A stretch of DNA of 64,000 nt from Bacteroidales bacterium (GCA_020201035.1 JAIVHO010000033.1:1-64000); one strand, 5' to 3'; positions 8,804-20,410 are shown, numbered from the stretch's first letter. The notes: generated from the letters alone by a model not told the origin. Program-made: numbers and translations.

Positions 8804-10473
8804 TACAGCTGCACCTGGATAGTCTGCAATGAATTAGCCTCAACAGTGATTTCAGCATACTGCCCTTTAATTTCGAGGCACCATGATTTCTTTTCCTTGC
8901 CGGTATTTAAAAGTTGTACACTCAATAGCTTTTCACTATTAATAGTGGCACAGCTATACACTTCACTATCAGTTGGCCCATCCGAAACAATTGATGTCTT
9001 AACTGCCCTGTCTCCCGGTCTGATTGTCCTGCTGAACTGCGCCAGAATATAGTAAACAGGAGTGTAATAGACCTGTTTTGTTTCAGTATTAATCATTACT
9101 GGTGCACCGCAATAATTTCCTACGTGGTTGGGCCCGCCATTATGATCAAGTACAGCATTCCAGTCAATCCATCCTCTCATCCAGTGGTCTATACTTACAA
9201 TTATATTACGGGCATAACGGTGCACCGGGGTGTAGACCGGATGATCTTCCGTTTTTACTCCTTCCCATGTTGCCGAATAGGCCCAGTCTGTTGCAGTGGG
9301 GTTCCACCAGAAAGAGTCATTATTAAACCAGTCACTCTCCTGGTACTTATCCGGATCAGTTATTCCCTCAGGAGCCGGTTTTCCCAGATCATCAATACAA
9401 CCCTCCGTATGAACTATCGCATGATCCGGAAACTTCTCATTTACCCTTTCAAAGACATCCTCATATACCCTGAATGTGCTCTCATACCAGTGAACGGCAG
9501 TTCCGTATACGTATGGTGCAGTTTCACTGTCACCAAGAATTACATCAGTCCAGTGTTCCAGTCCGTCCCTGTTCTGATCATAAATAAGAAGTTTTACTTC
9601 ACTATTATTCCCCTGCTGAAGTTTAGGTCCCAGATATTTTTTAATAAACCCGTTCTGGGACTCAGGAGTAAAATGCATGCTTTCCCACTGACCGTTGTTT
9701 CCATGAGGTTCATTGACAGGTGTCAATCCCCATATATCAACTCCTTCTGATCTGTAGGCATCAAGGTACTTAATCAGGTAATCAGCGTAAGCCTCTTCAT
9801 ATTCCGGCTTAAGTGCCCCCCCCGTTCCCTGATAGTTATTCTCAGGAGATCCCGTAATATACCACTCATTGATGTCTTTCATCCACGGAGGAGCCGTCCA
9901 GGCCGAGGCAACGATAAAGAGATCAGTATCTTTCTGCATCATTTTTATCTCCAGGGCCTCCTTAATCATTGGAAGCAGATCATACTTTTTATCCATTATT
10001 CCCGGGTATTTCCGTGAGTCAAACCCTAAGATATCAGGCCTAATGCTAAAAGAGTCCAATAAAATATCCCCGGCTTTTTCAGCATAGGAATATTTACCTT
10101 CAACAGAAAAATCGCATGCCCCTATATGTGTTCTTGCCATTGAGAAATTTGCTCCATTCTCACCAAACAGTGCATTCATTACCTCCCGGCGTCCGGAAAT
10201 ATCAAGATGAGCCAGCACAAAAGCTGATGATTCTGTAAATGAAGATCCTATACCATCCATTGTCTGCCGGGTAATACCAGGGTCAACTGTTATTACTATT
10301 CCATCGGGCCTCGCCTCAGTAAAACGAACATTCTCTTTTTCAGACATTTTATCACCACTCTCAGAGGTAGTTAGTATTGTCCTTGTGTAAAGTGTTTCGT
10401 CTTTTGAATTACATGATTGCGTAAGTGATGCCCAGATTATCAGTATTAAAGTATAAAAAAGCCTATTTATCAT
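8803..10473 (-). CDS. GH30 beta-glucosidase/glucanase lipoprotein (glucosylceramidase family)
   Basis: 556 residues. Signal peptide of lipoprotein type ending LTQSC (Cys21), so probably anchored at the cell surface or in the periplasm. The catalytic (beta/alpha)8 domain has GIGSSFTESSA (74-84), WTAPPWMKD (192-200), the acid/base Glu255 in GLTPVNEPHGN and the nucleophile Glu357 in IVHTEGCID; a C-terminal beta domain follows. GH30 includes glucosylceramidases, endo-beta-1,6-glucanases and xylanases; the subfamily is not resolved here. Same strand as, and just upstream of, the phosphorylase-like gene, suggesting a beta-glucan utilisation unit. Confidence 0.9.
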   Translation of the reverse strand: MINRLFYTLILIIWASLTQSCNSKDETLYTRTILTTSESGDKMSEKENVRFTEARPDGIVITVDPGITRQTMDGIGSSFTESSAFVLAHLDISGRREVMNALFGENGANFSMARTHIGACDFSVEGKYSYAEKAGDILLDSFSIRPDILGFDSRKYPGIMDKKYDLLPMIKEALEIKMMQKDTDLFIVASAWTAPPWMKDINEWYITGSPENNYQGTGGALKPEYEEAYADYLIKYLDAYRSEGVDIWGLTPVNEPHGNNGQWESMHFTPESQNGFIKKYLGPKLQQGNNSEVKLLIYDQNRDGLEHWTDVILGDSETAPYVYGTAVHWYESTFRVYEDVFERVNEKFPDHAIVHTEGCIDDLGKPAPEGITDPDKYQESDWFNNDSFWWNPTATDWAYSATWEGVKTEDHPVYTPVHRYARNIIVSIDHWMRGWIDWNAVLDHNGGPNHVGNYCGAPVMINTETKQVYYTPVYYILAQFSRTIRPGDRAVKTSIVSDGPTDSEVYSCATINSEKLLSVQLLNTGKEKKSWCLEIKGQYAEITVEANSLQTIQVQL

Positions 10474-10533
10474 ATTTCTGCAGTTAAAGAATCAATAAAT
10501 ATAATCAGAATAAACATATCATTAAAACCGGGA

Positions 10534-10725
10534 TTAAAGTTCTCCCCTTCTCTCTATTAACTTCAGACCGATGAAATTTCCATCAGTCATTATAAAATGA
10601 GTGGGGATTATAACAGATACCGGCGCAGGGGACAATCTTATCGTTTATCACATAACCAAATGTTGCTCCGTTAAGACCTAATCCCTGGGAAACAGTGAAG
10701 CTTATCTGAGCCTGCAAGCTCCTTT
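10534..10725 (-). pseudogene. Remnant of a small secreted/outer-membrane protein
   Basis: The 315-base gap 10474-10788 holds a coding-like stretch on the minus strand: LQAQISFTVSQGLGLNGA (resembling a signal-peptide end plus a first beta strand) continuing TFGYVINDKIVPCAGICYNP to a TGA at 10583-10585; one frame over, TDGNFIGLKLIERRGEL runs on to a stop at 10534. The start is missing and one frameshift is needed, so it is read as a broken gene. No clear promoter for the plus-strand receptor gene was found in the gap. Confidence 0.3.
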
Positions 10726-10788
10726 TTTGCAAAGGTAAAATATCTTACTTTTAGCATAATTTGTAAACCTACCGTATATCTGTCAGGA

Positions 10789-13101
10789 ATGAGATGGTTT
10801 CTGCCAATTCTGATTTTCATGGCACTTGCACCAATGCAGGCTCAGCAAACCTTTACCCTTAGCGGAAAGGTCACCGATGCTGAAACCGGCGAAGATCTGA
10901 TCGGTGTATCTGTTATTGTACCTGAACTGGTTACAGGGGTGGCAACTAACTCTTACGGCTTCTATTCTCTCTCATTGCCCACCGGAACATATAATGTTCA
11001 GTATACATATCTGGGATATTCAGATATTGAGAAGGAGATACTCTTTGACAGGAACCATGTGGTGAATATTGAAATATCCCCTTCGGTAACTGCTATTGAT
11101 GAGGTGATTATATCAACAGAAAGGGATGAAAACAATATTACATCTGCCGAATCAGGAGTGGAAAGACTGAATCTTAAAGAGATAGATAATATTCCTGTTT
11201 TTTTCGGTGAGAAGGACATTCTGAAAACCATCCAGCTGCTTCCCGGAATAAGTAATGCATCGGAGGGAAGTACCGGATTCAATGTACGGGGGGGCTCGAT
11301 CGGACAAAACCTTATTCTGCTCGATGAAGCTCCTGTATACAGCTCATCACACCTTGCCGGGTTCTTCTCTGTCTTCAATTCAGATGCGCTTAAGGATGTG
11401 ACAATTTACAAGGGTGGCATACCGGCACAGTATGGTGGCAGGGCTGCATCGGTGATTGATGTTACTATGAATAACGGAAACAGCAAATCCTTCAGTAGTT
11501 CAGGTGGGATAGGGCTGGTTTCGGCGCGACTAACAGTGGAGGGACCTGTGATTAGAGATAAGATGTCATTTATTGTATCGGGAAGACGCACCTATGGAGA
11601 CCTGGTGGCCAGAGCTCTGTTGCCTGAAAGTGTTATCAGGGATGATATGAAATTCTATTTCTATGATCTTAACGCAAAGCTCAACTACACCATTAATGAC
11701 AGGAACAGGATTTTTATTTCAGGATACTTCGGCAAAGATGTGTTTGAGCTGGGCCAGGAAATAGGAACAGGCTGGGGAAACACGACAGGCACAATAAGAT
11801 GGAATCACCTCTTCAGCAACAGGCTTTTCTCAAAAACATCGCTTATTTACAGCAGGTATGATTACGGTTTTATCTTTGGCACATACAGCATGAGGCTCAG
11901 GTCAGGAATCGAAGACCTTGGTTTTAAAGAGGATATAACCTGGTACCTGAACCCTGACAATACCATTAAAGCCGGCTTTACAACGACTTACCACCGGTTC
12001 AGTCCGGGCGAAATTACTGCAACGGATACTACTGATTTCAGGATTGTCCAGAGAGAGAAGATCGGGCTTGAGACTGCCGTATATCTGCAGAATGAACATA
12101 AGATGGCCTCCTGGCTAAACACCAACTACGGAATTCGCTTTTCCACCTTCAACCAGAGGGGACCAGGATGGTTTTATGACTATAACGACCTGAATGAACC
12201 GGTAGATTCACTGTTCTATGACAGGGGTGAAAAGGCATATAACTATTTCTGTCTTGAACCCCGGATTGCACTCAATTTTATTCTGAACAGAAGAAACTCT
12301 GTTAAGCTATCCTATAACAGGATGGCACAATACCTTCATCTGCTCTCAAACAGCACATCAGGGTCGCCAACTGATGTATGGATGCCCTCGAGCAATAACC
12401 TTGAACCAGCTTATACTGACCACTTTACCGGTGGATTTTTCCACAATTTCAAGGACAACCAGATTGAAACATCCCTTGAGGTGTATTATAAAAACCTGAT
12501 CAATACTGCTGATTATGAGGATGGTGCTGAGATAATTTTCAACAGGCATGCAGAATCCCAGATTCTTTTTGGGGAGGGCAGAAGTTATGGTGTTGAGCTG
12601 TATGTAAGGAAAAAAACAGGTAATATCACCGGATGGATCAGCTATACCCTCTCACGAACTGAAAACCGGATTGATGGAATCAGCAACTCAGACTGGTACC
12701 CCGTAAAATACGATAAAACTCATGATATATCGCTGGTAACAAGCTATAAGATAAGCCGGAGAGTGACACTTTCAGGTGTGTGGTCATATGCAACAGGTAA
12801 TGCAGTGACATTTCCTGGCGGAAAATATATTATAGACAATAACACCGTCCCCTACTACACAGAAAGAAACGGTCACCGAATGCCTGCTTATCACCGGCTC
12901 GACATCAGCATCAGCCTGAGCGGCAAAAACCGTAAAAAGCTTAAATCTGTATGGAACTTTTCTGTGTACAACGTTTATAACAGGCAAAATGCCTACATAA
13001 TCTCATTCAGGGAGAGTGAGACGGTACCCGGAACAACCGAGGCGGTTAAGCTGAGCCTGTTCGGAATAGTGCCGTCAATTTCATATAATTTTAAATTTTA
13101 A
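10789..13101 (+). CDS. TonB-dependent receptor with carboxypeptidase-like N-terminal domain
   Basis: 770 residues. Signal peptide ends near MQAQQ (about 20). Then a CarboxypepD_reg-like beta-sandwich (FTLSGKVTDAETGEDLIGV to about 105), a plug domain (ILKTIQLLPGISNASEGSTG, FNVRGGSIGQNLILLDEAPV, TIYKGGIPAQYGGRAASVID) and an outer-membrane barrel ending in SYNFKF. It imports an unknown ligand with energy from TonB. The 11-base gap to a DUF4249 lipoprotein gene makes a two-gene unit; the same pairing recurs at 27.8-31.7 kb. Shorter than SusC proteins (about 1000 residues) and not paired with SusD, so it is a different uptake class. Confidence 0.88.
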   Translation: MRWFLPILIFMALAPMQAQQTFTLSGKVTDAETGEDLIGVSVIVPELVTGVATNSYGFYSLSLPTGTYNVQYTYLGYSDIEKEILFDRNHVVNIEISPSVTAIDEVIISTERDENNITSAESGVERLNLKEIDNIPVFFGEKDILKTIQLLPGISNASEGSTGFNVRGGSIGQNLILLDEAPVYSSSHLAGFFSVFNSDALKDVTIYKGGIPAQYGGRAASVIDVTMNNGNSKSFSSSGGIGLVSARLTVEGPVIRDKMSFIVSGRRTYGDLVARALLPESVIRDDMKFYFYDLNAKLNYTINDRNRIFISGYFGKDVFELGQEIGTGWGNTTGTIRWNHLFSNRLFSKTSLIYSRYDYGFIFGTYSMRLRSGIEDLGFKEDITWYLNPDNTIKAGFTTTYHRFSPGEITATDTTDFRIVQREKIGLETAVYLQNEHKMASWLNTNYGIRFSTFNQRGPGWFYDYNDLNEPVDSLFYDRGEKAYNYFCLEPRIALNFILNRRNSVKLSYNRMAQYLHLLSNSTSGSPTDVWMPSSNNLEPAYTDHFTGGFFHNFKDNQIETSLEVYYKNLINTADYEDGAEIIFNRHAESQILFGEGRSYGVELYVRKKTGNITGWISYTLSRTENRIDGISNSDWYPVKYDKTHDISLVTSYKISRRVTLSGVWSYATGNAVTFPGGKYIIDNNTVPYYTERNGHRMPAYHRLDISISLSGKNRKKLKSVWNFSVYNVYNRQNAYIISFRESETVPGTTEAVKLSLFGIVPSISYNFKF

Positions 13102-13111
13102 AATCAACTGA

Positions 13112-13930
13112 ATGAAAAGATACTGGTCCTTGATAGCAATAATCACTTTTATGGTTACCTCCTGCGAAGAGGTAATTGAAATTGACCTCAGTTTTAATGA
13201 CCCGGCATTTGTTATTGAGGGTGTTATCTCAAAAGACTCAGTTTGCGTTGTCAGGCTCACAGCCACAGCAAGTTATTTCTCAGAAGAAGATCCAGTAGCG
13301 GTGGAGGATGCCCTGGTTTCTGTCAGCAATGGCACTATTTCCGAAGAACTCAGTTACTACGGAGATGGATACTTCAGGGGAGAGAATATTACCGGGGAGG
13401 AGGGGTCAACATATTACCTTGAGGTCAAATATAAAGAGACGCTCTATGAAGCTTCTTCATACCTGCCGGCGCAAACAAATATTATATCAATAAACTACAG
13501 TAAATCTAATGGTCAATCTACCGTTAACCCTCTTGGAGAAACCGTATTTTCAATCGGATGCACCTTCAGGGATAATCCGGAGACCGATGATTTCTACATG
13601 ATCCGGTTCACAGAGGATGGCAAAATGATTGAATCAAAATACTGCCTCCTTACTGAGAGAAGGTCAAACGGAGGATCAATGGAAATTGACAGCAATGGCT
13701 ATATCAGATTTTCGGAAAGTATATTCTACGAAGGCGGAGAAGTGGATATTCATCTCTTCTCCATTGATGAGAATATTTATAATTACTTTATGCAACTGAG
13801 TGATATTCTTTTCTGGAAAAGACGTGTAGTCCCTCCTACCCCCTACAATCCACAATCAAATATCACAGGCGGAGCACTTGGCTATTTCGCAGCCTGGGCA
13901 TTCGATTCCGAGACCATATTGCTGGAATAA
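13112..13930 (+). CDS. DUF4249 lipoprotein, partner of the upstream TonB receptor
   Basis: 272 residues. Lipoprotein signal ending VTSCEE (Cys at about 18). The start of the mature protein (IEIDLSFNDPAFVIEGVISK) and LVSVSNG, YYLEVKYKETLYEASSYLPA match DUF4249, a beta-rich surface lipoprotein nearly always encoded after a TonB-dependent receptor. By position it may be the ligand-capturing lid, doing for this receptor what SusD does for SusC; this is inference, the family has no established biochemical role known to me. The gene ends at the edge of a 20-bp tandem-repeat array. Confidence 0.82.
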   Translation: MKRYWSLIAIITFMVTSCEEVIEIDLSFNDPAFVIEGVISKDSVCVVRLTATASYFSEEDPVAVEDALVSVSNGTISEELSYYGDGYFRGENITGEEGSTYYLEVKYKETLYEASSYLPAQTNIISINYSKSNGQSTVNPLGETVFSIGCTFRDNPETDDFYMIRFTEDGKMIESKYCLLTERRSNGGSMEIDSNGYIRFSESIFYEGGEVDIHLFSIDENIYNYFMQLSDILFWKRRVVPPTPYNPQSNITGGALGYFAAWAFDSETILLE

Positions 13931-13939
13931 GCGACGAGA

Positions 13940-14140
13940 ATAGCAGAGAAAACCCACGAAAATAGAGAACCTCCGCAGACAGCGAATAATCACCTCAGGC
14001 AGTAGAGAAAAAAATCAGCCAGCGGAGAACCAGAGCAGGCAGCGGAGAACCAGAGCAGGCAGCGGAGAAACCACCACAGACAGCGGAGAACCAGAGCAGA
14101 CAGCGGAGAACCAGAGCAGACAGCGGAGACCCACCCCGGA
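13940..14140. repeat. 20-bp tandem repeat array, about 10 units
   Basis: Consensus CAGCGGAGAACCAGAGCAGR. Clear units start at 14020, 14040, 14060 (21 bases), 14081, 14101 and 14121; degenerate units in the same 20-base phase extend left to about 13940 (starts near 13941, 13960, 13980 and 14000). The centre is nearly identical and the edges are diverged, as in slippage-driven arrays. There are no spacers, so it is not a CRISPR, and a 20-base period is not a codon multiple. It fills most of the 300-base gap between the DUF4249 gene and the ABC-F promoter. Confidence 0.85.
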
Positions 14141-14155
14141 TAGATTAGCCTGATA

Positions 14156-14190
14156 TTTGTTTAATAGTTACCGATTTATAACTACCTTTG
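14156..14190 (+). promoter_or_regulatory. Bacteroidota-type promoter for the ABC-F gene
   Basis: TTTG at 14156-14159 and TACCTTTG at 14183-14190 fit the -33 (TTTG) and -7 (TAnnTTTG) elements with 23 bases between them. Transcription would begin near 14196, giving a leader of about 35 bases before the ATG at 14232. Confidence 0.5.
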
Positions 14191-14231
14191 CAACCTTTTT
14201 CAACACGTTACCTAAACAATCAGCTATTTAA

Positions 14232-15848
<1,617 letters not shown>

Positions 15849-15860
<12 letters not shown>

Positions 15861-16475
15861 GTAACCCACACACTGGGCAAAAACTATCTCATAACCCTCA
15901 CCCAGCTGCATCTTTTCAGCCAGCACCTCCCTGTCGACCAGCGCCCTCACTCCTGTATTAAGATCTGCTGAGGCGCAGTATAGATAAATATTCTGGGATA
16001 TATAGGAAGCATCAGCCCATGCATAAGCAGTTCTGGCAGCACCGGTAGTGTTACCCATTCTGGAATGATCAGCCACCAGCACAATTGTTAGTGGTGCATC
16101 CTTCACAAATGGCTGGGTACCGGTAAACTCCCTGTAGTCGCCGTCTACCAGCCGCTCAAGATAGTGGTCTTTCTCGTGGTAAAGATAAACAGCTTCTTCC
16201 GTTACTACGTATGCGCTTATCTCCTGAAAATTACGTGCCGATGGAGCTGTGCGGTAACTTCCACGCGTTGTTCCGCAGGCAGCCCATAAGAGATCACTCA
16301 TTACCTGAAGCGGCAGCTTTTCAGGAGAAAACTCACGTGAGGAGTGTCTTAGGTTTAGGGCCAGCATAACCGGGATGCCTCCCTCCCGGTCAGGTTCAGG
16401 TAAGATTATATCCTGTGAAATTCCATTGGAAAATGTTAAGATTGCCATAATAACGAGAAGATTCAGTTTTTTCAT
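15849..16475 (-). CDS. SagB-type nitroreductase with signal peptide
   Basis: 208 residues. N-terminal signal peptide (MKKLNLLVIMAILTFSNGIS) followed by a compact nitroreductase fold: NLRHSSREFSPEKLPLQVMS, LLWAACGTTRG, TAPSARNFQEISAYVV, and ADASYISQNIYLYCASADLN near the C-terminus, ending FAQCVGYPVK. Members bind FMN and reduce or oxidise small substrates; the 'ARNFQ' and 'WAACG' segments are the FMN-facing parts in SagB-like proteins. Export of a flavin enzyme is unusual but common in this Bacteroidota subgroup. Substrate unknown. Confidence 0.8.
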
Positions 16476-16820
16476 ATATACTTTTTTATCTTACTTAAAA
16501 ATCTATGTTTCGTCAAATTACTTTGACCTTTCAAAATCTTATGTTGATTCAAAATATGTCAAACCACCTGACATCAGTTTACCCCCCAATGTCCAAGGTT
16601 ATCCCGTCAGAAAGAGAAAGTGATGTTCTGACATCTTTGTAAATATAAAAAACTCCTGTAATATAAGACCACCCCGTTAACAAAGTGTATTGTAAATTTT
16701 AAATATCTTTACATAACGAAATAGTACAGACTAACAAATAGCAGTTACAGTAATGAAACTTATCCTGATATTTAACCATACTGATTATCCGTATCACTAT
16801 TAACTCAAATACCCAGCTTT
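16476..16820. other. Intergenic region, divergent promoters expected
   Basis: 345 AT-rich bases between the divergent nitroreductase and prolyl oligopeptidase genes. Both promoters must lie here but I found no exact TAnnTTTG element. A small hairpin (GATGT-TCTG-ACATC followed by TTTG) is the only structure noticed. No coding-like frame. Confidence 0.4.
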
Positions 16821-18932
16821 ATGAAGAACATAATTTTATTTTTCCTGGTTATATTAATAATCACATCGTGCGATATGAACAAAAAGAGCAGGATCACCTA
16901 TCCGGAAACCCGTAAAGGGGATGTTGCAGATACCTATTTCGGAACAACAGTTCCGGACCCATACAGATGGCTTGAGGATGATATGTCTGATGAGACAGCC
17001 GAATGGGTAAAGGCCCAGAATGAAGTGACCTTTGCCTACCTGAACCAGATACCCTATCGCAGTGAGATTAAATCCAGACTCGAAAAACTGTGGAATTACG
17101 AGAGGTTTTCAGCTCCCTTTACAGAAGGTGAATTCACATACTTCTTCAGGAATGACGGACTGCAGAACCAGTCGGTACTCTACCGCCAGAAGGGCATTGA
17201 AGAACCGGAAGTCTTCCTGGATCCAAATAATTTTTCCGAAGATGGTACAACTTCCCTCGGATCAGTAGACTTTTCAAAGGACGGTAGCCTGGTAGCATAT
17301 ACAATATCTGAGGGGGGTTCCGACTGGCGCAAAGCGATCGTAATGGATGCCATCAGCATGAAGATAATGGGCGATACTCTTATAGATATCAAATTCAGCG
17401 CAATAGCATGGAAAGGTAATGAAGGATTCTACTACTCCAGCTACGATAAGCCGGAAGGGAGTGAGCTGTCGGCAATGACTGACCATCATAAGCTCTACTA
17501 TCACAGACTGGGAACAGACCAGAGTGATGATATTGTAATTTTTGGTGGTGATCAAAAAAGAAGATACGTTGGCGGCGGGGTAACCGAGGACGGCAGATTT
17601 CTGGTCATCACTGCAGCTGTCAGCACTACTGGCAACGAACTCTATATTATGGATCTTATGAGCAGGTCTCCTCAGCTTGTTACAGTGGTTGACAACTTTG
17701 ACCATACCAGCTATATAATTGAGAACAGGGGGTCAACACTAATAATAGAAACCAACTATCTTGCACCTAACAACAGGGTAGTCTATGTTGACGCCTCTGA
17801 CCCGGGGCCTGAAAACTGGAAAGATCTTATTCCCGAAACGGAAAATGTACTACAGGTAAGTACCGGCGCAGGTTACATTTTTACCAGCTACCTAAAGGAT
17901 GCAATATCATCTGTTCTGCAGTATGATCTTTTTGGAAACCTGATTCGTGAGGTGGGACTCCCGGGCGTGGGAAGTGCCTCCGGATTCAGTGGAAAGAAGA
18001 ATGATACCGTTCTTTACTATAGCTTTACCAATTATATTACTCCCTCCACTATCTATAGCTATGATCCCGCAAAAGGCTCAGCCATAGTCTACAAGGAACC
18101 TGATGTTGCCTTTGACAGAACGATGTATGAATCCGTGCAGGTATTCTATACAGGAAAAGACAGCACTAAAATCCCAATGATTATTACATATAAGAAGGGA
18201 ACAGTGATGGATGGATTTAATCCGACCATCCTGTACGGATATGGTGGATTCAGTGTCAGTGAAACACCATCTTTCAGTGCTCCCAATGCAGCATGGCTCG
18301 AGATGGGTGGTATTTATGCAGTTCCCAATATCAGGGGCGGTGGTGAGTATGGTGAGAAGTGGCACCTGGCCGGAACAAAGATGAACAAGCAGAATGTTTT
18401 TGATGACTTTATTGCTGCGGCAGAATATCTTATACGGAACAGATATACCAGCAGTGACTATCTGGCCGTCAGAGGGGGATCCAACGGAGGACTTCTGGTG
18501 GGTGCAGTAATGACCCAGCGACCCGATCTTATGAAGGTAGCCCTTCCGGCAGTGGGGGTGCTGGATATGCTCAGATATCATACATTTACAGCCGGCGCAG
18601 GATGGGCATACGATTACGGAACCGCTGAAGAGAGCGAGGAGATGTTCAGATACCTGCTTGGTTACTCCCCTGTTCACAATGTCAGGGAAGGTGTTGAATA
18701 TCCGGCAACACTGATTACTACAGGGGATCATGACGACAGGGTGGTTCCTGCTCACTCCTTTAAGTTTGCCGCCCACCTGCAGGATAAGCAGGCAGGTAAA
18801 AACCCTGTCCTTATCAGGATTGAGACCAATGCCGGCCACGGAGCAGGCACCCCGGTAAGCAAAAGCATTGAACAGTATGCAGATATATTCGGATTTACCC
18901 TCTGGTCGATGGGGATAAAATCAATCGACTGA
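16821..18932 (+). CDS. Prolyl oligopeptidase (S9A) lipoprotein
   Basis: 703 residues, the usual prolyl oligopeptidase size. Lipoprotein signal ends ITSCDM (Cys at about 17). The N-terminal segment [28 protein letters not shown] is typical of S9A enzymes; a seven-bladed propeller follows (about 85-430), then the alpha/beta-hydrolase domain with YGYGGF, Ser554 in GGSNGG, Asp in DDRVVP (638-639) and His673 in AGHGAG. It cuts short peptides after proline. As a lipoprotein it would act in the periplasm or at the surface. Monocistronic, with a strong terminator right after. Confidence 0.93.
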   Translation: MKNIILFFLVILIITSCDMNKKSRITYPETRKGDVADTYFGTTVPDPYRWLEDDMSDETAEWVKAQNEVTFAYLNQIPYRSEIKSRLEKLWNYERFSAPFTEGEFTYFFRNDGLQNQSVLYRQKGIEEPEVFLDPNNFSEDGTTSLGSVDFSKDGSLVAYTISEGGSDWRKAIVMDAISMKIMGDTLIDIKFSAIAWKGNEGFYYSSYDKPEGSELSAMTDHHKLYYHRLGTDQSDDIVIFGGDQKRRYVGGGVTEDGRFLVITAAVSTTGNELYIMDLMSRSPQLVTVVDNFDHTSYIIENRGSTLIIETNYLAPNNRVVYVDASDPGPENWKDLIPETENVLQVSTGAGYIFTSYLKDAISSVLQYDLFGNLIREVGLPGVGSASGFSGKKNDTVLYYSFTNYITPSTIYSYDPAKGSAIVYKEPDVAFDRTMYESVQVFYTGKDSTKIPMIITYKKGTVMDGFNPTILYGYGGFSVSETPSFSAPNAAWLEMGGIYAVPNIRGGGEYGEKWHLAGTKMNKQNVFDDFIAAAEYLIRNRYTSSDYLAVRGGSNGGLLVGAVMTQRPDLMKVALPAVGVLDMLRYHTFTAGAGWAYDYGTAEESEEMFRYLLGYSPVHNVREGVEYPATLITTGDHDDRVVPAHSFKFAAHLQDKQAGKNPVLIRIETNAGHGAGTPVSKSIEQYADIFGFTLWSMGIKSID

Positions 18933-18960
18933 TTTATTAACTTTCTATCACCTTACATTA

Positions 18961-18995
18961 AGTCCCGTGATCAGTTATGATCCGGGACTTTTTTC
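18961..18995 (+). terminator. Rho-independent terminator of the prolyl oligopeptidase gene
   Basis: AGTCCCG (18961-18967) pairs with CGGGACT (18983-18989), extended by GATCA/TGATC around a GTTA loop, and is followed by six T. The stem starts 29 bases after the stop codon. Confidence 0.85.
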
Positions 18996-19129
18996 TTAGT
19001 AGTGGGGACGACAGTCTGAGGCAGTTATATAAAAACGATACAATATGTTATACATCATAAAGGTGGCACAGGTGTGAGAAACAGGGGGAATTTAGGGAAA
19101 CGGCCAGTTCAAGGTGAGGAGTAAAACTC

Positions 19130-20314
19130 CTAAAAAGAGTTAATAAATCCTGCCCCGAAATAGATCTGCCTGTATCTGCTTTTATATTCAGAACTGTAAT
19201 CCGGAAAATACTCCCTTGCATCCAGAGAGGTGTCTGAACTAAATAATCTCAGCTCAAGCTTTGAGCTCCGGGATGCCAGGATTTCCATTTTGACAAAATA
19301 CTCAAGGGTGCTGGTGTTATGGTACCGGGCTGACGGATCATAACTGAGTTCCGGGTCAATTGGCCTGTTGCCCGCTGTGTGCCACCATGACCAGGACAGA
19401 CCGGGTCCGAAAAAGAGCATTTCAGTGATTTTAAACTTATAGGCTGCTTCAATTCCTGCATAAAGTTTATTTTTCATCCATACGCCTTTGTTGTACACAA
19501 CGCTTCTCTGTCCGTCAATATATTCATACCTGTGAACCTCATCATAGTCGAGTATTTCCGCAGCAACCCATCCTCTTAAATCAAGCCCCCTGTACTCCAC
19601 TCCCACCCCTGCTGTTAGTCGGAGCGATGCAAAAATACCTGCATAATACTCCCATTTATCCACTGCGAGGTTTGAAGGCACGTATGATATGGCAGCCTCT
19701 CCATTCCCGAATGAAAATGCGCCTGTAACATAGGGATTAAGTCTTGTACGTTTAATGTCCCATGACTCTCTGATCTCTTCTCTCTCTGCTATATTTTTTT
19801 CGGGCGGACTGTAAAGCGGGTTTCCAAGGAGGTATTCATTAAGGCCGTTATATGTCATTACAATTTTCCGGCTCGATTCTTCCGGGGCAAAGGAGAATGA
19901 GGTTTCGTCACCTGAATATATGTAATTGTTATTATTGTCTATAAAGTACTGCAAATCCCCGTTATCAGTTAAACCCACCACAATCAGATTAGTGACTCCC
20001 CTTTCAGAATATGCAACATCCCTTAAAAACCAGAAAATATATAGTGTATCTGAATAACCTTCCATTACAGGATAGTCAATCTGAAAACGTTCCTCAAGAA
20101 TTCTGACGTAAGGAAACTGTGCCGCAAATTCTTTTGTGCTGAATAATCCGTTCTCAGGTTCCGTAACCGACATAGGGATCGAAGTCTCAATCTGCTCCTC
20201 GTATGAGCCGGTTTCAATGTAATTTGTTACAAGTCCGCGCAGGCTCCCTATCTGTCCTGAAGCAACAGGCACTATAAATATCAATAGTAGAATAGGGGTG
20301 ATTTGTTTAAACAT
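19130..20314 (-). CDS. Secreted barrel-like protein of unknown function
   Basis: 394 residues. Signal peptide (MFKQITPILLLIFIVPVASG, cleaved about 20). The middle contains a hydrophilic beta-rich part (LQYFIDNNNNYIYSGDETSF, reminiscent of calcium-binding or 'D-N-N' surface loops); the C-terminal half has alternating aromatic strands (YYAGIFASLRLTAGVGVEY, YAGIEAAYKFKITEMLFFGP) ending IYFGAGFINSF, as in outer-membrane beta-barrels with a terminal Phe. I do not recognise a family. It lies 125 bases after the SusD gene with a terminator between, so it is probably a separate unit. Confidence 0.6.
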   Translation of the reverse strand: MFKQITPILLLIFIVPVASGQIGSLRGLVTNYIETGSYEEQIETSIPMSVTEPENGLFSTKEFAAQFPYVRILEERFQIDYPVMEGYSDTLYIFWFLRDVAYSERGVTNLIVVGLTDNGDLQYFIDNNNNYIYSGDETSFSFAPEESSRKIVMTYNGLNEYLLGNPLYSPPEKNIAEREEIRESWDIKRTRLNPYVTGAFSFGNGEAAISYVPSNLAVDKWEYYAGIFASLRLTAGVGVEYRGLDLRGWVAAEILDYDEVHRYEYIDGQRSVVYNKGVWMKNKLYAGIEAAYKFKITEMLFFGPGLSWSWWHTAGNRPIDPELSYDPSARYHNTSTLEYFVKMEILASRSSKLELRLFSSDTSLDAREYFPDYSSEYKSRYRQIYFGAGFINSF

Positions 20315-20384
20315 TTTAAGGAATTTAGTATAAGATCAAAGTTATATATTATTAAAATACTTTTTTTAATCTGTTTAACATAAA

Positions 20385-20410
20385 AAAAAGTGCCCGGGAA
20401 GGGCACTTTT
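20385..20410 (-). terminator. Terminator after the susD-like gene
   Basis: AAAAAGTGCCC and GGGCACTTTT (20385-20395 and 20401-20410) form a strong stem with a five-base loop. Read on the minus strand it is followed by a run of eight T. It closes the SusC-SusD unit. Confidence 0.85.

Noticed and set aside
9124-9750. Plus-strand frame of 208 residues inside the GH30 gene
   Set aside because: Pure antisense shadow of a well-defined enzyme; no recognisable domain or start.
13940-14140. CRISPR array
   Set aside because: Units follow each other directly with no spacers and a 20-base period; it is a simple tandem repeat.
18078-18839. Minus-strand frame of 253 residues inside the prolyl oligopeptidase gene
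   Set aside because: Shadow of the conserved catalytic domain; Cys/His-rich by chance and without a ribosome site.
19116-19130. Terminator for the 19130 gene (AGGAGT/ACTCCT)
   Set aside because: On the minus strand the T-run comes before, not after, the hairpin, so it is not a Rho-independent terminator.
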